Shown here: positions 13,131-21,584 of the stretch, one piece after another
How positions within the stretch are numbered: position 1 is the stretch's first letter
How the letters are laid out: each line of letters begins with the position of its first letter
DNA from: an uncultured Eubacteriales bacterium
GTDB taxonomy: Bacteria > Bacillota > Clostridia > Oscillospirales > Oscillospiraceae
Length of the DNA stretch: 26,720 nt
Assembly: GCA_900549545.1 (NCBI GenBank)
Contig: URPA01000020.1
Span: forward strand, 1 to 26,720
Direction: 5' to 3'
The notes under the pieces: generated by a model
The model's database searches: none
Told to the model about the DNA's origin: nothing
What the model saw: only the letters and a program-made list of their open reading frames with translations
Program-made: the position numbers and the translations under genes

Positions 13131-13745
13131 TCAGAGCGTTATGCACTTTTTGGGGCAGGCTTCGGCGCAGGTGCCGCAGCCGACGCATTTTTCAGCGTCC
13201 AGAACCCAGGTCTTGTTTGCCCTGTCAACCTCGATAGCGCCCACGGGGCACTTCTTGGCGCAGAGCGTGCAGTAAACGCACTTTTCAGGGTCGCTGTGGG
13301 GCTTGCCATCCTCCACGGGGGCGGCGCATTTTGCAGTTGCCGCAGCGGGAGCAGCGGCGGGGGCGGGCTTGCGCACGGGCGGCTTCTTGATGAAGGTACC
13401 GCTCACAAGCAGATCCTCCTCCTTCGTGGCGACCATGTGATAGTCGCCGGTAAACTCAATGGCATGGGTGGTGCAGAAATCCGCGCAGGTGGCGCAGAAG
13501 GTGCAGGAGCCAAGGTTGAAGGTCAGGGTTATCTTATCGCCCTCGTCGGTTTTCTCAATCTTGCGGGTGATGGCGTTGCCGGAGCAGACCCTCTCGCACA
13601 TGCCGCAGTTGATGCACTTGTCGGCGTGGTAGACGATGCGCCCGCGATAACGGGGGGCGGCCTCCTTGGGCACCACGGGGTACATGTCACAGCTGGATTT
13701 GCTGAAGAGCTTGGAGAGCGCTTCCTTTACGTACGGAAAATCCAT
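13131..13745 (-). CDS. Hydrogenase electron-transfer subunit with four [4Fe-4S] motifs (NuoI/MbhN-like)
   Basis: The 204-residue polyferredoxin accepts electrons from ferredoxin and passes them to the small subunit. Cysteine sets are at 44/47/50/54, 81/84/87/91, 156/159/162/166 and 187/190/193/197, so four clusters are predicted. The first half corresponds to NuoI/EchF/MbhN, which have two clusters. An Ala/Pro-rich linker (about 121-150) leads to an added C-terminal 2[4Fe-4S] ferredoxin domain. The fused domain could act as a built-in electron entry point. It is the last gene of the operon; its start touches the stop of the small-subunit gene. No membrane helix is seen, so it should sit on the cytoplasmic face. 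Confidence 0.88.
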   Translation of the reverse strand: MDFPYVKEALSKLFSKSSCDMYPVVPKEAAPRYRGRIVYHADKCINCGMCERVCSGNAITRKIEKTDEGDKITLTFNLGSCTFCATCADFCTTHAIEFTGDYHMVATKEEDLLVSGTFIKKPPVRKPAPAAAPAAATAKCAAPVEDGKPHSDPEKCVYCTLCAKKCPVGAIEVDRANKTWVLDAEKCVGCGTCAEACPKKCITL

Positions 13746-14185
13746 TATTTCTGCCCCCTTTTCTCTTTGAGTATCTGCGTCGCGAGAGCGAGCCCGTCAA
13801 TAACGGCCTCAGGCTTCGGCGCGCAGCCGGCCACGTCCACATCGACGTGGACATACTTGCTCAGCGGCCCCGCGATAGAGTAGCTGCCGCGAAAGACGTT
13901 GCCCGACTGGGGGCAGGAGCCCATCGTGACTATGCAGCGCGGTTCGGGAACCTGCTCAATGGTGCGCAGGACGCGGGGGAGAGACTGCTTGGTGACAGGC
14001 CCGGTGACGACCACAATGTCCGCGTGGCGGGGGCTGCCCGCGAGCTTGAAGCCCAGACGCTCCGCATCATAGCGCGGGGTCAGCACGGAGACAAGCTCGA
14101 TATCGCAGCCGTTGCAGGAGCCGGCGTTAATATGGAACAGCCAGGGGGATTTCCCGGTGCTTTCAGCGATTAGCTTTTTGAACAT
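13745..14185 (-). CDS. [NiFe] hydrogenase small subunit (NuoB/MbhJ/EchC-like)
   Basis: The 146-residue product is the short, group 4 type small subunit carrying only the proximal [4Fe-4S] cluster. Ligands are C24 and C27 (AGSCNGCDIE), C91 (MGSCPQSGNVF) and C121 (VAGCAPKP). This matches the NuoB/EchC/MbhJ family; there is no Tat signal and no medial or distal cluster domain, as expected for cytoplasm-facing energy-converting hydrogenases. It bridges the polyferredoxin and the Ni-Fe site in the large subunit. RBS GGAGGCGTTGAA precedes ATG 14185. It overlaps the next gene by one base. Confidence 0.92.
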   Translation of the reverse strand: MFKKLIAESTGKSPWLFHINAGSCNGCDIELVSVLTPRYDAERLGFKLAGSPRHADIVVVTGPVTKQSLPRVLRTIEQVPEPRCIVTMGSCPQSGNVFRGSYSIAGPLSKYVHVDVDVAGCAPKPEAVIDGLALATQILKEKRGQK

Positions 14186-14197
14186 TTCAACGCCTCC

Positions 14198-15223
14198 TTA
14201 CAGCCCGTACCAAGCCATCACGAGGCTCACCAGCGCGAGCCCGGAGACTATGGTCCAGTAGAATTTGAATACCTGCTCGATTTTGAGCCTTGCGGTGACG
14301 GCGTGGAGCAGGGAGATGCTCACTGCGGTTATCAGCACGCAGATGGCGAAGAGCACCAGCACGCTTAAAAGCAGGCTCAGCGCGCCGACGGCGGCGGGAG
14401 CAAGCCCGGTCAGCGCCAGGAGGTTTTCAATGCCGGAGCCGATGGAGCCGAAAAACAGCGCGGTGAAGAGGCTTGTAAGCGTGAGCATTTTCACGGCGTG
14501 GCTGAGCTTAAAGACGCCCAGCGGCGTGCCGCTGTACTCGGCCAGCAGACCTTCGCATATCTCTGTCTCCGCCTCGGCGGCATCAAAGGGGTGATTACCC
14601 GTCTCGCCGGGAATGACCATCAGCATAGCGACTGCCGCGGGAATCATGCTCAGCTTCGTGATGAGCGCGCCGTTTGCCGCCTGATAGGCCACAATATCGC
14701 TCAGCGAGAAGCACAGGCCCGTGCCCATGGCGTTGCCGACGGTTTTCGCAACCGCCAGCAGCACCAGCACCAGCGGCAGCTCGCAGGAGATGATTGTTAC
14801 CATCTCACGCGAGAGGCCGACACCGGCATAGGGGGAGCCGGAGGCGGCGCCGCCGAGAATGGTGCACAGCGCGGGGAGGAGCAGCAGGTAGAGGATAACG
14901 ATAACGTCCGCCATGCCCTTGAAGGCGGAGAAGTTGAAGATGGGGATAAGCAGCTGGATAACGACCAGCGCCGCGAGACCCACCAGCGGAGCGCCCAGAA
15001 AGACCGTCTTGTTCGCGGCGGCGGGGACAATGGTCTCCTTGCCGCAGAGCTTGAAGAAGTCATAAAAGGGCTGGAGAATGGGCGGGCCGACGCGCTTTTG
15101 CATCTTCGCGACAAGCTTCCGGTCAATGCCGCACAGCAGCAGGCCGGAGACGCCGCAGAACAGGAAGCCGGGGAAAATAAGTATGTAGCCCAGGTATTTC
15201 AGTGCTTCTAAAATTGTACTCAT
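14198..15223 (-). CDS. Membrane anchor subunit, NuoH/MbhM/EchB-like
   Basis: The 341-residue integral membrane protein has about eight helices. It contains the NuoH-type segments KMQKRVGPPILQPFYDFFKL (near 40) and HPFDAAEAETEICEGLLAEY (about 210-230), an acidic loop typical of complex I subunit 1 relatives. It links the hydrophilic hydrogenase module to the ion-pumping module and forms part of the ion path. RBS TAAGGAGGTGGGCAG precedes ATG 15223. It lies 12 bases from the upstream antiporter-like gene and 12 from the small-subunit gene, within the operon. Confidence 0.92.
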   Translation of the reverse strand: MSTILEALKYLGYILIFPGFLFCGVSGLLLCGIDRKLVAKMQKRVGPPILQPFYDFFKLCGKETIVPAAANKTVFLGAPLVGLAALVVIQLLIPIFNFSAFKGMADVIVILYLLLLPALCTILGGAASGSPYAGVGLSREMVTIISCELPLVLVLLAVAKTVGNAMGTGLCFSLSDIVAYQAANGALITKLSMIPAAVAMLMVIPGETGNHPFDAAEAETEICEGLLAEYSGTPLGVFKLSHAVKMLTLTSLFTALFFGSIGSGIENLLALTGLAPAAVGALSLLLSVLVLFAICVLITAVSISLLHAVTARLKIEQVFKFYWTIVSGLALVSLVMAWYGL

Positions 15224-15235
15224 CTGCCCACCTCC

Positions 15236-17161
15236 TTAAAATACTATCAGCATGTAGAGCATTGCCAGGGCCAGAGCCACAACCGCCCACAGCGCATAGT
15301 CGTTGACAACGCCGCTGTGCAGCCTGTGCATGAAGTCAAAGTAATGCCGCCAGTTATGCTTGAAGCCCCAGAAGAGATCCGAGCCGCCAACCTGAGAATA
15401 GACGCTCTTTTCGCCGCCGAAGAAAATATCGTGCTTGGCGTCAAGCTCGGCGTCACGGGCGAGGGCGTTGACCTTGTCAAACTTGCCGGAGACGGCCACA
15501 ACGGTGAGCGCCAGCAGCGCGATGCAGAGCAGGAGCAGCCAGGAGATGGGATCCCACAGGCCGACCTCCACAAAGCTGATGGTGGGAGCCACCGGGGGAT
15601 TTGCCATGACGCTCTGGGCATAGCCGCTGCCCATGGCGGAGTCGATATAAGCGCCGACGGAGAACACGGCCTTTGCCGCAGGCTCCGTGATATAGGTGGT
15701 GACAATATCGGGGAACAGACCCGTAAACACGCACAGCAGCGCCAGAATGCCCATTGCAAGGCGCATCCCGAAGGGAACCTCCTTGGTATTCTCAAGCTCC
15801 GGCGGGAGCTGGCCGAAGAACACGGACTGGCTCACCTTCACGAAGGAGGCGAGGGTCAGCACGCTTGTCACCAGCGCGATTATCGTCACCAGCAGAAAGC
15901 CGATGTTGCCGGTCTCCACGGCCTTCATGTAGGTCGCCTGATAGATCATCCACTTCGAGGCAAAGCCGTTGAAGGGCGGGATGCCGCTTATGGAGAGGGC
16001 GCCTATAAGAAACAGCACCGTGGTGTGGGGCATGCGCTTTGAAAGACCGCCGAGCCGGTCAAGGTCCGCGATGCCTGTCTGATGGAGGACAGCGCCCGCC
16101 GCGAGGAACAAAAGACCCTTGAAGAGCGTGTGGTTCATGGCGTGGTAAAGACCGGCGGAGAGGCCGAGCGCTGTGCACAGGCCCACAGCCGTGAGCACGT
16201 AGCCTATCTGGGAGATGCTGTGGAAGGCCAGCAGACGCTTGAAGTCATGCTGCACGAGGGCCATCGTTACGCAGACGAACATGCTCACGGAGCCGAGCGC
16301 CACCAGCAGAAACTGCATTGTGCCCTTGTCCATGCACTGGAACAGGAAGTAGCAGATGCGGATTATGGCGTAGATGCCGGACTTGGTGAGAACGCCCGAG
16401 ATTATAAGCGAGATTGACGCGGGGGCAGCGCCGTGAGCGTCTGCCGCGATGGGGTGGAAGGGGACGATAAAGGCCTTTGTCGAGAAGCCCACCAGCAGCA
16501 GCGCGAAGGCAATCTTTGTGGCAGTGCCCATGTTGCCGGGGATAAGGGCGGAAAGCTGGGCAAAGTTCAGCGTGTGCGCCTGGGCATAGAGCATGACCGT
16601 GCCCACAAGGATACAGGTGGAGCCGATGCAGCCGACCACCAGATACTTGAAGGCCGCCTCAAGCGCGCCGTTTGCGGTGGTGCGGAAGGCCGTCAGCGCT
16701 ACGGCGGCGAAGGTGAGGATCTCGACCATGATGAACATATTGAAGAGATCTCCCGACATGATAAGCCCCAGAACGCCGCCAGCCAGCATGAGAAACAGGG
16801 TGTAGTACTGACCCACATTGTCGTCATGGCTCATGTACTTTATCGAGTAGATGCAGGAGACGAACACGGACACCGTGATCAGCAGCCCGAAGAACAGGCT
16901 AAGCGCGTCCACCTCAAGAGCTATGCCGAAGGCATAACCGCCGGCGATGGAGCGGTTGCCCAGCCAGTAGCTGATGATCTCGTTGTTTATCATGACGGGC
17001 TTGACGAGCGCCAGCAGCAGCGCCAGGGACAGGGCGGAGGCCAGCAGGGAAATACCGTGACGGAGGGTAGTGCTCCTGCCGAACATCACGACCAGAAACG
17101 CGCCGAGAAACAGCGCCATTATTGCCAGGATCGGGAAATGAAGATAGAAGGCAACGCTCAT
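15236..17161 (-). CDS. Proton/cation antiporter-like subunit (NuoL/M/N, MrpD/MbhH-like)
   Basis: The 641-residue protein has about 14 or more membrane helices, plus a C-terminal extension ending in a further helix. The family core is visible in MSGDLFNMFIMVEILTFAAV and in FSTKAFIVPFHPIAADAHG (the lysine-bearing helix region). HDFKRLLAFHSISQIGYVL and YHAMNHTLFKGLLFLAAGAV are also present. It is the only large antiporter-type subunit in the cluster and should be the main ion-translocating part. Its ATGA overlap with the MrpC-like gene (17158-17161) suggests translational coupling. It is longer than a typical 500-residue MrpD because of the C-terminal tail. Confidence 0.92.
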   Translation of the reverse strand: MSVAFYLHFPILAIMALFLGAFLVVMFGRSTTLRHGISLLASALSLALLLALVKPVMINNEIISYWLGNRSIAGGYAFGIALEVDALSLFFGLLITVSVFVSCIYSIKYMSHDDNVGQYYTLFLMLAGGVLGLIMSGDLFNMFIMVEILTFAAVALTAFRTTANGALEAAFKYLVVGCIGSTCILVGTVMLYAQAHTLNFAQLSALIPGNMGTATKIAFALLLVGFSTKAFIVPFHPIAADAHGAAPASISLIISGVLTKSGIYAIIRICYFLFQCMDKGTMQFLLVALGSVSMFVCVTMALVQHDFKRLLAFHSISQIGYVLTAVGLCTALGLSAGLYHAMNHTLFKGLLFLAAGAVLHQTGIADLDRLGGLSKRMPHTTVLFLIGALSISGIPPFNGFASKWMIYQATYMKAVETGNIGFLLVTIIALVTSVLTLASFVKVSQSVFFGQLPPELENTKEVPFGMRLAMGILALLCVFTGLFPDIVTTYITEPAAKAVFSVGAYIDSAMGSGYAQSVMANPPVAPTISFVEVGLWDPISWLLLLCIALLALTVVAVSGKFDKVNALARDAELDAKHDIFFGGEKSVYSQVGGSDLFWGFKHNWRHYFDFMHRLHSGVVNDYALWAVVALALAMLYMLIVF

Positions 17162-17508
17162 CCTCTAAGCCTCCTTATCTCTCTGGTATCCAGAGTGCCA
17201 TACTGCTCCTCCAGCTTGATCACGAGGGCGAGAGACATGGCCGTGACACAGGCGCCGATAACTATGCTTGTGAGAGTCAGAGCCTGAGGGATCGGGTCAA
17301 CGAAGAAAGAGGAGGGTGTCAGCTCGTCCCAAGTGAATATGGGAGCCGTGCCGCCGGGGTTGAAGCCGATGCTTATGATAAGCAGGTTCACGCCATAGTC
17401 GGCAACGCACAGGCCAATGACCGTTTTTATGAGGTTGTGCTTGGTCACGATAGTGTAAAAGCCCAGAGCGATAAGGATAAAGGATGCAATATAATTGAAC
17501 AATATCAT
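17158..17508 (-). CDS. mrpC: MrpC/NuoK-like antiporter subunit
   Basis: ATG 17508 (RBS GAGGTGAAAAAT) is preferred over the upstream in-frame start, giving 116 residues. Three membrane helices and the segments NLIKTVIGLCVADYGVNLLI and DPIPQALTLTSIVIGACVTA match MrpC/MnhC and NuoK, where the DPxPQALxLTxIVI motif is diagnostic. It is the counterpart of MbhG in archaeal membrane-bound hydrogenase and a part of the Na+/H+ antiporter module. Confidence 0.92.
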   Translation of the reverse strand: MILFNYIASFILIALGFYTIVTKHNLIKTVIGLCVADYGVNLLIISIGFNPGGTAPIFTWDELTPSSFFVDPIPQALTLTSIVIGACVTAMSLALVIKLEEQYGTLDTREIRRLRG

Positions 17509-17518
17509 ATTTTTCACC

Positions 17519-17983
17519 TCATTCCTTATAGTCAACATCTCTGTTGTTGAGCACGCCCAGCATCAGCAGCGAGAGCGCGCCTATGCCGGTGACGACCTTG
17601 AGACCGACGATTACATTCATCCAGAAGATGGTGCCCGCGCTGTAAAGGTTGCCCATCGCGCCGTGGGTATACAGAATATTCTGGCAGAATTGTGCGCCGA
17701 CTGCAATGCCGAGCATGGCCAGCGCCAGATAAATAGTGGACATCAGCCCCTCCGCGCTGTGCAGGAGGTTAAAGCTCACCGCCCTGGTGGTGACCTCATA
17801 GCCGTGACCCAGATACATCAGTATGATGACGGCCGTCACCAGCACGCCGCCCTGGAAGCCGCCGCCGGGGGAGAGATGACCGTGAAGGATTATGTAGAAG
17901 ATATACACCAGCGTAAGAGGCAGAATAGTGTCGCAGCCGCAGCGTTGGATAATTCTCTTCACGCGAATGTTCTTATTTTCCAT
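17519..17983 (-). CDS. mrpB: MrpB-like antiporter subunit (MnhB domain)
   Basis: The 154-residue protein has four hydrophobic helices and the diagnostic HGHLSPGGGFQGGVL motif of the MnhB domain (about 34-48). It corresponds to MrpB and archaeal MbhF. RBS AAGGAGGGCGAAG precedes ATG 17983, and its start overlaps the end of the upstream MbhE-like gene by 11 bases. Short C-terminal charged tail. Confidence 0.92.
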   Translation of the reverse strand: MENKNIRVKRIIQRCGCDTILPLTLVYIFYIILHGHLSPGGGFQGGVLVTAVIILMYLGHGYEVTTRAVSFNLLHSAEGLMSTIYLALAMLGIAVGAQFCQNILYTHGAMGNLYSAGTIFWMNVIVGLKVVTGIGALSLLMLGVLNNRDVDYKE

Positions 17984-18338
17984 CTTCGCCCTCCTTCCTT
18001 TTGCCTTTCCTGCTGTTAAAGAGGATGACCATGGAGCCGGCGACCGCGGTTATGAGTATGAAGGCCTCGCCCATAGTGTCGTAGCCTCGGAAATCAAAAA
18101 CCACGGCGGTTACATTGTTCACGGCATGGGTTTTTTCAAGGTTCTGCTGGACGATGACTGCGGCGGCGCCGTCGGCCGTGCTGTCATCGTAGGACGAGGG
18201 GTCCTGAAGCAGATCATAAACGGGGACAGTGGCCTCCTGCCCGTCGTAGGTGCGGGGCATTTCCGCCATGGAGACGCAGCCGTAGATACCTACAAACAGG
18301 AAAACCGCCAGACAGGTCCAAGTAAGAAATTTTTTCAT
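17973..18338 (-). CDS. MbhE-like subunit of the Mrp module
   Basis: The 121-residue protein has an N-terminal hydrophobic segment (about 5-26), a polar external region and a C-terminal membrane helix (about 90-108) preceded by VVFDFRGYDTMGEAFIL. That FDFRGYDTxGE motif is the hallmark of the MbhE/MrpA C-terminal region. In classical Mrp systems this part is fused to MrpA; here, as in Mbh, it is a separate gene. Starts with an ATGA overlap with the DUF4040 gene. Confidence 0.85.
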   Translation of the reverse strand: MKKFLTWTCLAVFLFVGIYGCVSMAEMPRTYDGQEATVPVYDLLQDPSSYDDSTADGAAAVIVQQNLEKTHAVNNVTAVVFDFRGYDTMGEAFILITAVAGSMVILFNSRKGKRKEGEDGK

Positions 18339-18589
18339 TTATCGTCCCCTCCTCGAATTTTCTTGAGAGCAACGATGAAGATCAGCGGGCTGAGCGCCGC
18401 GCCCACCGCCGCTTCGGATATGGCCACATCGGGAGCGCGCAGGATAAGGAACTCCGCCGCGGCGAATATCCCGGTGACGCCCAAGGCGATGACGGAGGAG
18501 AGCAGCTTTTCAAAATGGATCGCCAGCACGGCGGACACTATCATGCCCAAAACGACAAGGACATTCAGGATCACTATAAGCTCACTCAT
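18335..18589 (-). CDS. DUF4040/MbhD-like subunit of the Mrp module
   Basis: The 84-residue protein has three membrane helices. RAPDVAISEAAVGAALSPLIFI is the conserved element of the MrpA C-terminal/MbhD (DUF4040) domain (residue limits about 51-72). RBS GGAGGGATTTTA precedes ATG 18589. It overlaps the neighbouring genes on both sides by 4-8 bases, indicating tight translational coupling. Confidence 0.88.
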   Translation of the reverse strand: MSELIVILNVLVVLGMIVSAVLAIHFEKLLSSVIALGVTGIFAAAEFLILRAPDVAISEAAVGAALSPLIFIVALKKIRGGDDK

Positions 18590-18926
18590 TAAAATCCCTC
18601 CTGTAATCGTCTCTTTCCATTCTCTTTTTTGGACGGATGCCCGCCTTGTACGCGCCCTTCATGATAGCGTGTGCGCCGACGGGGTTCGTCGTCAGTATAA
18701 GAGCGCCGATGATGAGCACCTTTACAACGGTGGCGGGGTGGTGCATGATAAAGATACCGTAGAGCAGAGCGCCGAGGCAGACGCCAATGACGCCCATTGT
18801 GGATATGCAGGTGCTGGCCTGCATACGGCTGTATGCGTCAGGCATTTTCAAAACGCCGATAGTCCCCGCCAGGGCGAAGATCGCGCCCACGGCGATAAGA
18901 ACATCAATTATTATCCTCAGAATCAT
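18582..18926 (-). CDS. mrpG: MrpG-like antiporter subunit
   Basis: ATG 18926 (RBS GGGAGGTGGCGCT) gives 114 residues; a longer frame from 18983 lacks an RBS. Three helices and the segments GTIGVLKMPDAYSRMQAST and LILTTNPVGAHAIMKGAYKA are diagnostic of MnhG/MrpG (PhaG). It equals MbhC. It overlaps the preceding MrpF-like gene by 23 bases. Confidence 0.92.
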   Translation of the reverse strand: MILRIIIDVLIAVGAIFALAGTIGVLKMPDAYSRMQASTCISTMGVIGVCLGALLYGIFIMHHPATVVKVLIIGALILTTNPVGAHAIMKGAYKAGIRPKKRMERDDYRRDFNE

Positions 18927-19185
18927 AGCGCCACCTCCCTCTGTCAAGATATCTGCCGATGAGCATGGTGTTGATAATACCAAGCATCGCGCTTATTATG
19001 GCTATATCAAGATATATACCCCTGCCGGTGTAGATGGAAAACAGTACCATCGCGCAGGAGATAGCAATATCCGTGCTGTCCGCCGCGACTATGCGGTCAG
19101 CCGCGGTAGGGCCTTTCATGAGCCGGTACAGGTTCATAATGGCCAACACTCCGAAGAACACCGCGAAAATCATCAGATCTGTCAT
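18904..19185 (-). CDS. mrpF: MrpF-like antiporter subunit
   Basis: ATG 19185, seven bases after GGGAGGG, gives 93 residues; the ATG at 19206 precedes that RBS. Three helices are present, with the MrpF motif RLMKGPTAADRIVAADS and GRGIYLDIAIISAMLGI. It equals MbhB and is part of the antiporter module. Four-base overlap with the MrpE-like gene. Confidence 0.92.
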   Translation of the reverse strand: MTDLMIFAVFFGVLAIMNLYRLMKGPTAADRIVAADSTDIAISCAMVLFSIYTGRGIYLDIAIISAMLGIINTMLIGRYLDRGRWRYDSEDNN

Positions 19186-19703
19186 TGCCAAACCCTCCCA
19201 AGCCATTTTTCAAGTCTGCCCTTGATCGCCTCGCCCGCTTCCTCGCCGCTGGGCTTGGTCACATCAATCCAGTGTACATAGTAATAGGTCTTCCCATCCT
19301 CCTCAATTATGTCAAGAGTGATGGTGCCTGGGGTCAGGGTGATGGCGTTTGCAAGGGCGGCCTGAGCATAGTCTGATTTGAGATTCACGGGAATCTTGAC
19401 AATGCCGGGATTAACATCCTTGCAGCCGGTGAAGCAGCGCCTTGCCATGTCCACATTGGCCTTGAACAGCTCCACCATGAAAACGCCCAGCCAGAACACC
19501 AGCGTTGTTATCAGCTTCACCGGGTTAAAGAGCCAGCTGGCCTTTTCGTGAATAAAGAACCGTGCGGAAAACAGCGCCACCAGCAGGCATACTACCGCGC
19601 CCACAATAAGCTCCTGAGGCGCGACGGACCAGGTGAGCAGAAGCCAGAAGCCATATGAGACGATAAATGTTGACAGCACTGCGCTAAAAGTCGTCTTTTG
19701 CAA
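19182..19703 (-). CDS. mrpE: MrpE-like antiporter subunit
   Basis: The start is TTG 19703, supported by AAGGAGATGG about ten bases upstream. The 173-residue product has two or three N-terminal membrane helices and a cytoplasmic C-terminal domain with NAITLTPGTITLDI, diagnostic of MrpE/MnhE (MbhA). It opens the Mrp block of the operon and follows hypA by 29 bases. Confidence 0.92.
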   Translation of the reverse strand: MQKTTFSAVLSTFIVSYGFWLLLTWSVAPQELIVGAVVCLLVALFSARFFIHEKASWLFNPVKLITTLVFWLGVFMVELFKANVDMARRCFTGCKDVNPGIVKIPVNLKSDYAQAALANAITLTPGTITLDIIEEDGKTYYYVHWIDVTKPSGEEAGEAIKGRLEKWLGRVWQ

Positions 19704-19732
19704 GAGAGACCATCTCCTTTCTTATTGACAAA

Positions 19733-20074
19733 TTATTCTACCTTGAGATTTTCAACATAGAACTCCCGGCCGGCCGTCATTTTAAGCGCTGTGGAGCGGC
19801 AGCGGGGGCAGCAGGCGTTTTCCCTGTCTGCCGCACCCTCATAGCCGCAGTCAAGGCACAGGAAGGCGGCGGGGAGGCTCTGAATATCGAGCTTCGCGCC
19901 TTCTGCCGGGCTTCCGGCGGCGGCGATGGGGAAAAACTCCCTCAGGCACTGGGGGACTATACCCGAAAACTCACCCACCCGCAGGCTTATCTCCAGCACG
20001 CGGGTAAAGCCGTTTTTCTTCGCCTCGTCGTTTACTATGCTGATAATGCCTTCTGTTATTGCAAGCTCATGCAT
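19733..20074 (-). CDS. hypA: Hydrogenase nickel incorporation protein HypA
   Basis: The 113-residue nickel chaperone has the N-terminal Ni-binding MHE (His2, Glu3) and a zinc site made by two CxxC pairs (FLCLDCGYEG and CCPRC). It delivers Ni to the hydrogenase large subunit, normally with the GTPase HypB. The ATG follows the TAA of the large-subunit gene directly. Its place between the large subunit and the Mrp genes, apart from the other hyp genes, is unusual. No hypB is found in the window. Confidence 0.95.
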   Translation of the reverse strand: MHELAITEGIISIVNDEAKKNGFTRVLEISLRVGEFSGIVPQCLREFFPIAAAGSPAEGAKLDIQSLPAAFLCLDCGYEGAADRENACCPRCRSTALKMTAGREFYVENLKVE

Positions 20075-21157
20075 TTATCTGTCCAGACAGCTAAAGCACG
20101 GGTCAATGCTTGCAACGATAAGCCCCGCGTCGGCAACCGAGTTGTTCCTGAGCATAAAGGGCACGGTGGGCGTGTTCTTGAAGCTGGGCACATGGATGGA
20201 CACCCGGTGGTTATTGAGTCCGCCGTCGCCCACGACCATGTAGCTCAGCTGCCCTCTGGGGGCCTCATGCCTCGTGACGGTCTGGCCCTCTTTGATTCTG
20301 GGCAGCTTGTTGCCGAGGTTTATCGCGCCATCAGGCAGGTTCTCCAGCGCCTGACGGATGATCTTTATGCTCTCATAGCACTCGAGCGCGCGCACGAGCA
20401 CTCGTGCGTAGACATCGCCGCTGCCGACCACATGAACCTTGAAATCAAAATCGTCATAGGAGGAGTAGGGCGCGTCGCGGCGCACATCCACATCAACGCC
20501 CGAAGCTCTCGCGTGAGGGCCGATAGCGCCCAGGCGCAGCGCGTCCTCTCTTGCCAGCACGCCCACGCCCTTGGTGCGCATAGCGATGGTCTTGTCGGTC
20601 ATGACTATCTCGCAGATCCTATCCATAGGCTCTTTGAGCGCGGCGCAGGCCCGAAGAATCTCGCGGCGCAGGTCATCGTCAATATCGCGCCTTGAGCCGC
20701 CAATCGTGACCATGGCGTAGTTTACGCGGTTGCCGGAGAGCTTCTCGAGCAGGTCCATGACTATCTCGCGCTTATCCCAGATGTGCATGAACATGCTGTC
20801 ATGGCCGATGATGTGCAGCGCGATGCCCAGCCACAGAAAATGCGAGTGCAGCCGCTCAAGCTCGGCGGTGATAACGCGGATATACTGCCCGCGCTTGGGA
20901 ACCTCCAAGCCGTTTATCGCCTCGACCGCCATGGCATAGGTAAAGGCGTGCGAGTGTGAGCAGATGCCGCAGACGCGCTCCACCAGAACCAGAGTCTGGA
21001 TGGCGTTGCGCTCGGTGGCAAGCTTCTCGATGCCGCGGTGGTTGTAGCCGACAAAGACCTCCGCGTCCTTTATGATCTCGCCCTCGGTGTAGAGCCTTGC
21101 GTGTATAGGCTCTTCAAGCGCGGGATGGTAGGGGCCGACAGGCACAATATAGCTCAT
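20075..21157 (-). CDS. [NiFe] hydrogenase large (catalytic) subunit, group 4 (MbhL/EchE-like)
   Basis: The 360-residue protein carries both nickel-binding pairs: RVCGICSHSH (C63, C66) and DPCFSCLDR (C354, C357). Both CxxC motifs show a true [NiFe] hydrogenase rather than a NuoD or Mbs-type derivative. The chain ends at the Arg of the second motif, exactly where maturation endopeptidases cut most hydrogenases, so it is made in mature length, as known for EchE and CooH. It reduces protons (or oxidises H2) using electrons from ferredoxin. It overlaps the NuoC-like gene by four bases. Archaeal Mbh and bacterial Ech-like group 4 enzymes are the nearest models. Confidence 0.93.
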   Translation of the reverse strand: MSYIVPVGPYHPALEEPIHARLYTEGEIIKDAEVFVGYNHRGIEKLATERNAIQTLVLVERVCGICSHSHAFTYAMAVEAINGLEVPKRGQYIRVITAELERLHSHFLWLGIALHIIGHDSMFMHIWDKREIVMDLLEKLSGNRVNYAMVTIGGSRRDIDDDLRREILRACAALKEPMDRICEIVMTDKTIAMRTKGVGVLAREDALRLGAIGPHARASGVDVDVRRDAPYSSYDDFDFKVHVVGSGDVYARVLVRALECYESIKIIRQALENLPDGAINLGNKLPRIKEGQTVTRHEAPRGQLSYMVVGDGGLNNHRVSIHVPSFKNTPTVPFMLRNNSVADAGLIVASIDPCFSCLDR

Positions 21158-21552
21158 TTTATGCCCTCCTTAATGTTCTTTTCCACAAGCTCGGACAGGG
21201 GAGTGACCATTATCTGCCCCCGGCCCTGCTCCTCCAGCATGTCTTCCGGCAGGAAGAGCCTTTGGGAGGTGTCAAGCCCCTCAAAGTTGATGCCGAACAG
21301 CTCGTTGAGTTCACGCTCCGGCCAGATAGCCGCCGTGTCATAGATATCCCCAATGGAGGGGACGGTGGTCTCACCTACGACATGATAGGATTCCACCGCG
21401 CTGTCAACGGCATAGTCCCATGATATATCCATCTGGCCCTCCTTGTTTATGAAGGCGTGGATCATCACAAGGTAATGCCCGGCCTTGCGCATACGCTCGG
21501 CAACAGGGACTATCTGCTCCTTGTCGATTACGATTTTCCTGTACTCCTGCAT
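21154..21552 (-). CDS. NuoC/MbhK/EchD-like hydrogenase subunit (30-kDa family)
   Basis: ATG 21552, six bases after GAGGTG, gives 132 residues; an in-frame GTG three codons earlier falls inside that RBS. The segment IWPERELNELFGINFEG (about 79-95) is the signature of the complex I 30-kDa family, which binds the catalytic subunit. It has no cofactor motifs. It comes 32 bases after hypE and overlaps the large-subunit start by four bases, and so begins the structural part of the operon. Confidence 0.88.
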   Translation of the reverse strand: MQEYRKIVIDKEQIVPVAERMRKAGHYLVMIHAFINKEGQMDISWDYAVDSAVESYHVVGETTVPSIGDIYDTAAIWPERELNELFGINFEGLDTSQRLFLPEDMLEEQGRGQIMVTPLSELVEKNIKEGIK

Positions 21553-21584
21553 TGACTTCACCTCTTATATTCTTAAAACTTGTA

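Noticed and set aside
16433..17287. 284-residue plus-strand frame, with similar long frames at 15317-16042 and 14498-15211
   Set aside because: All are antisense shadows of membrane-protein genes, rich in His/Gln/Arg as expected from complements of hydrophobic codons.
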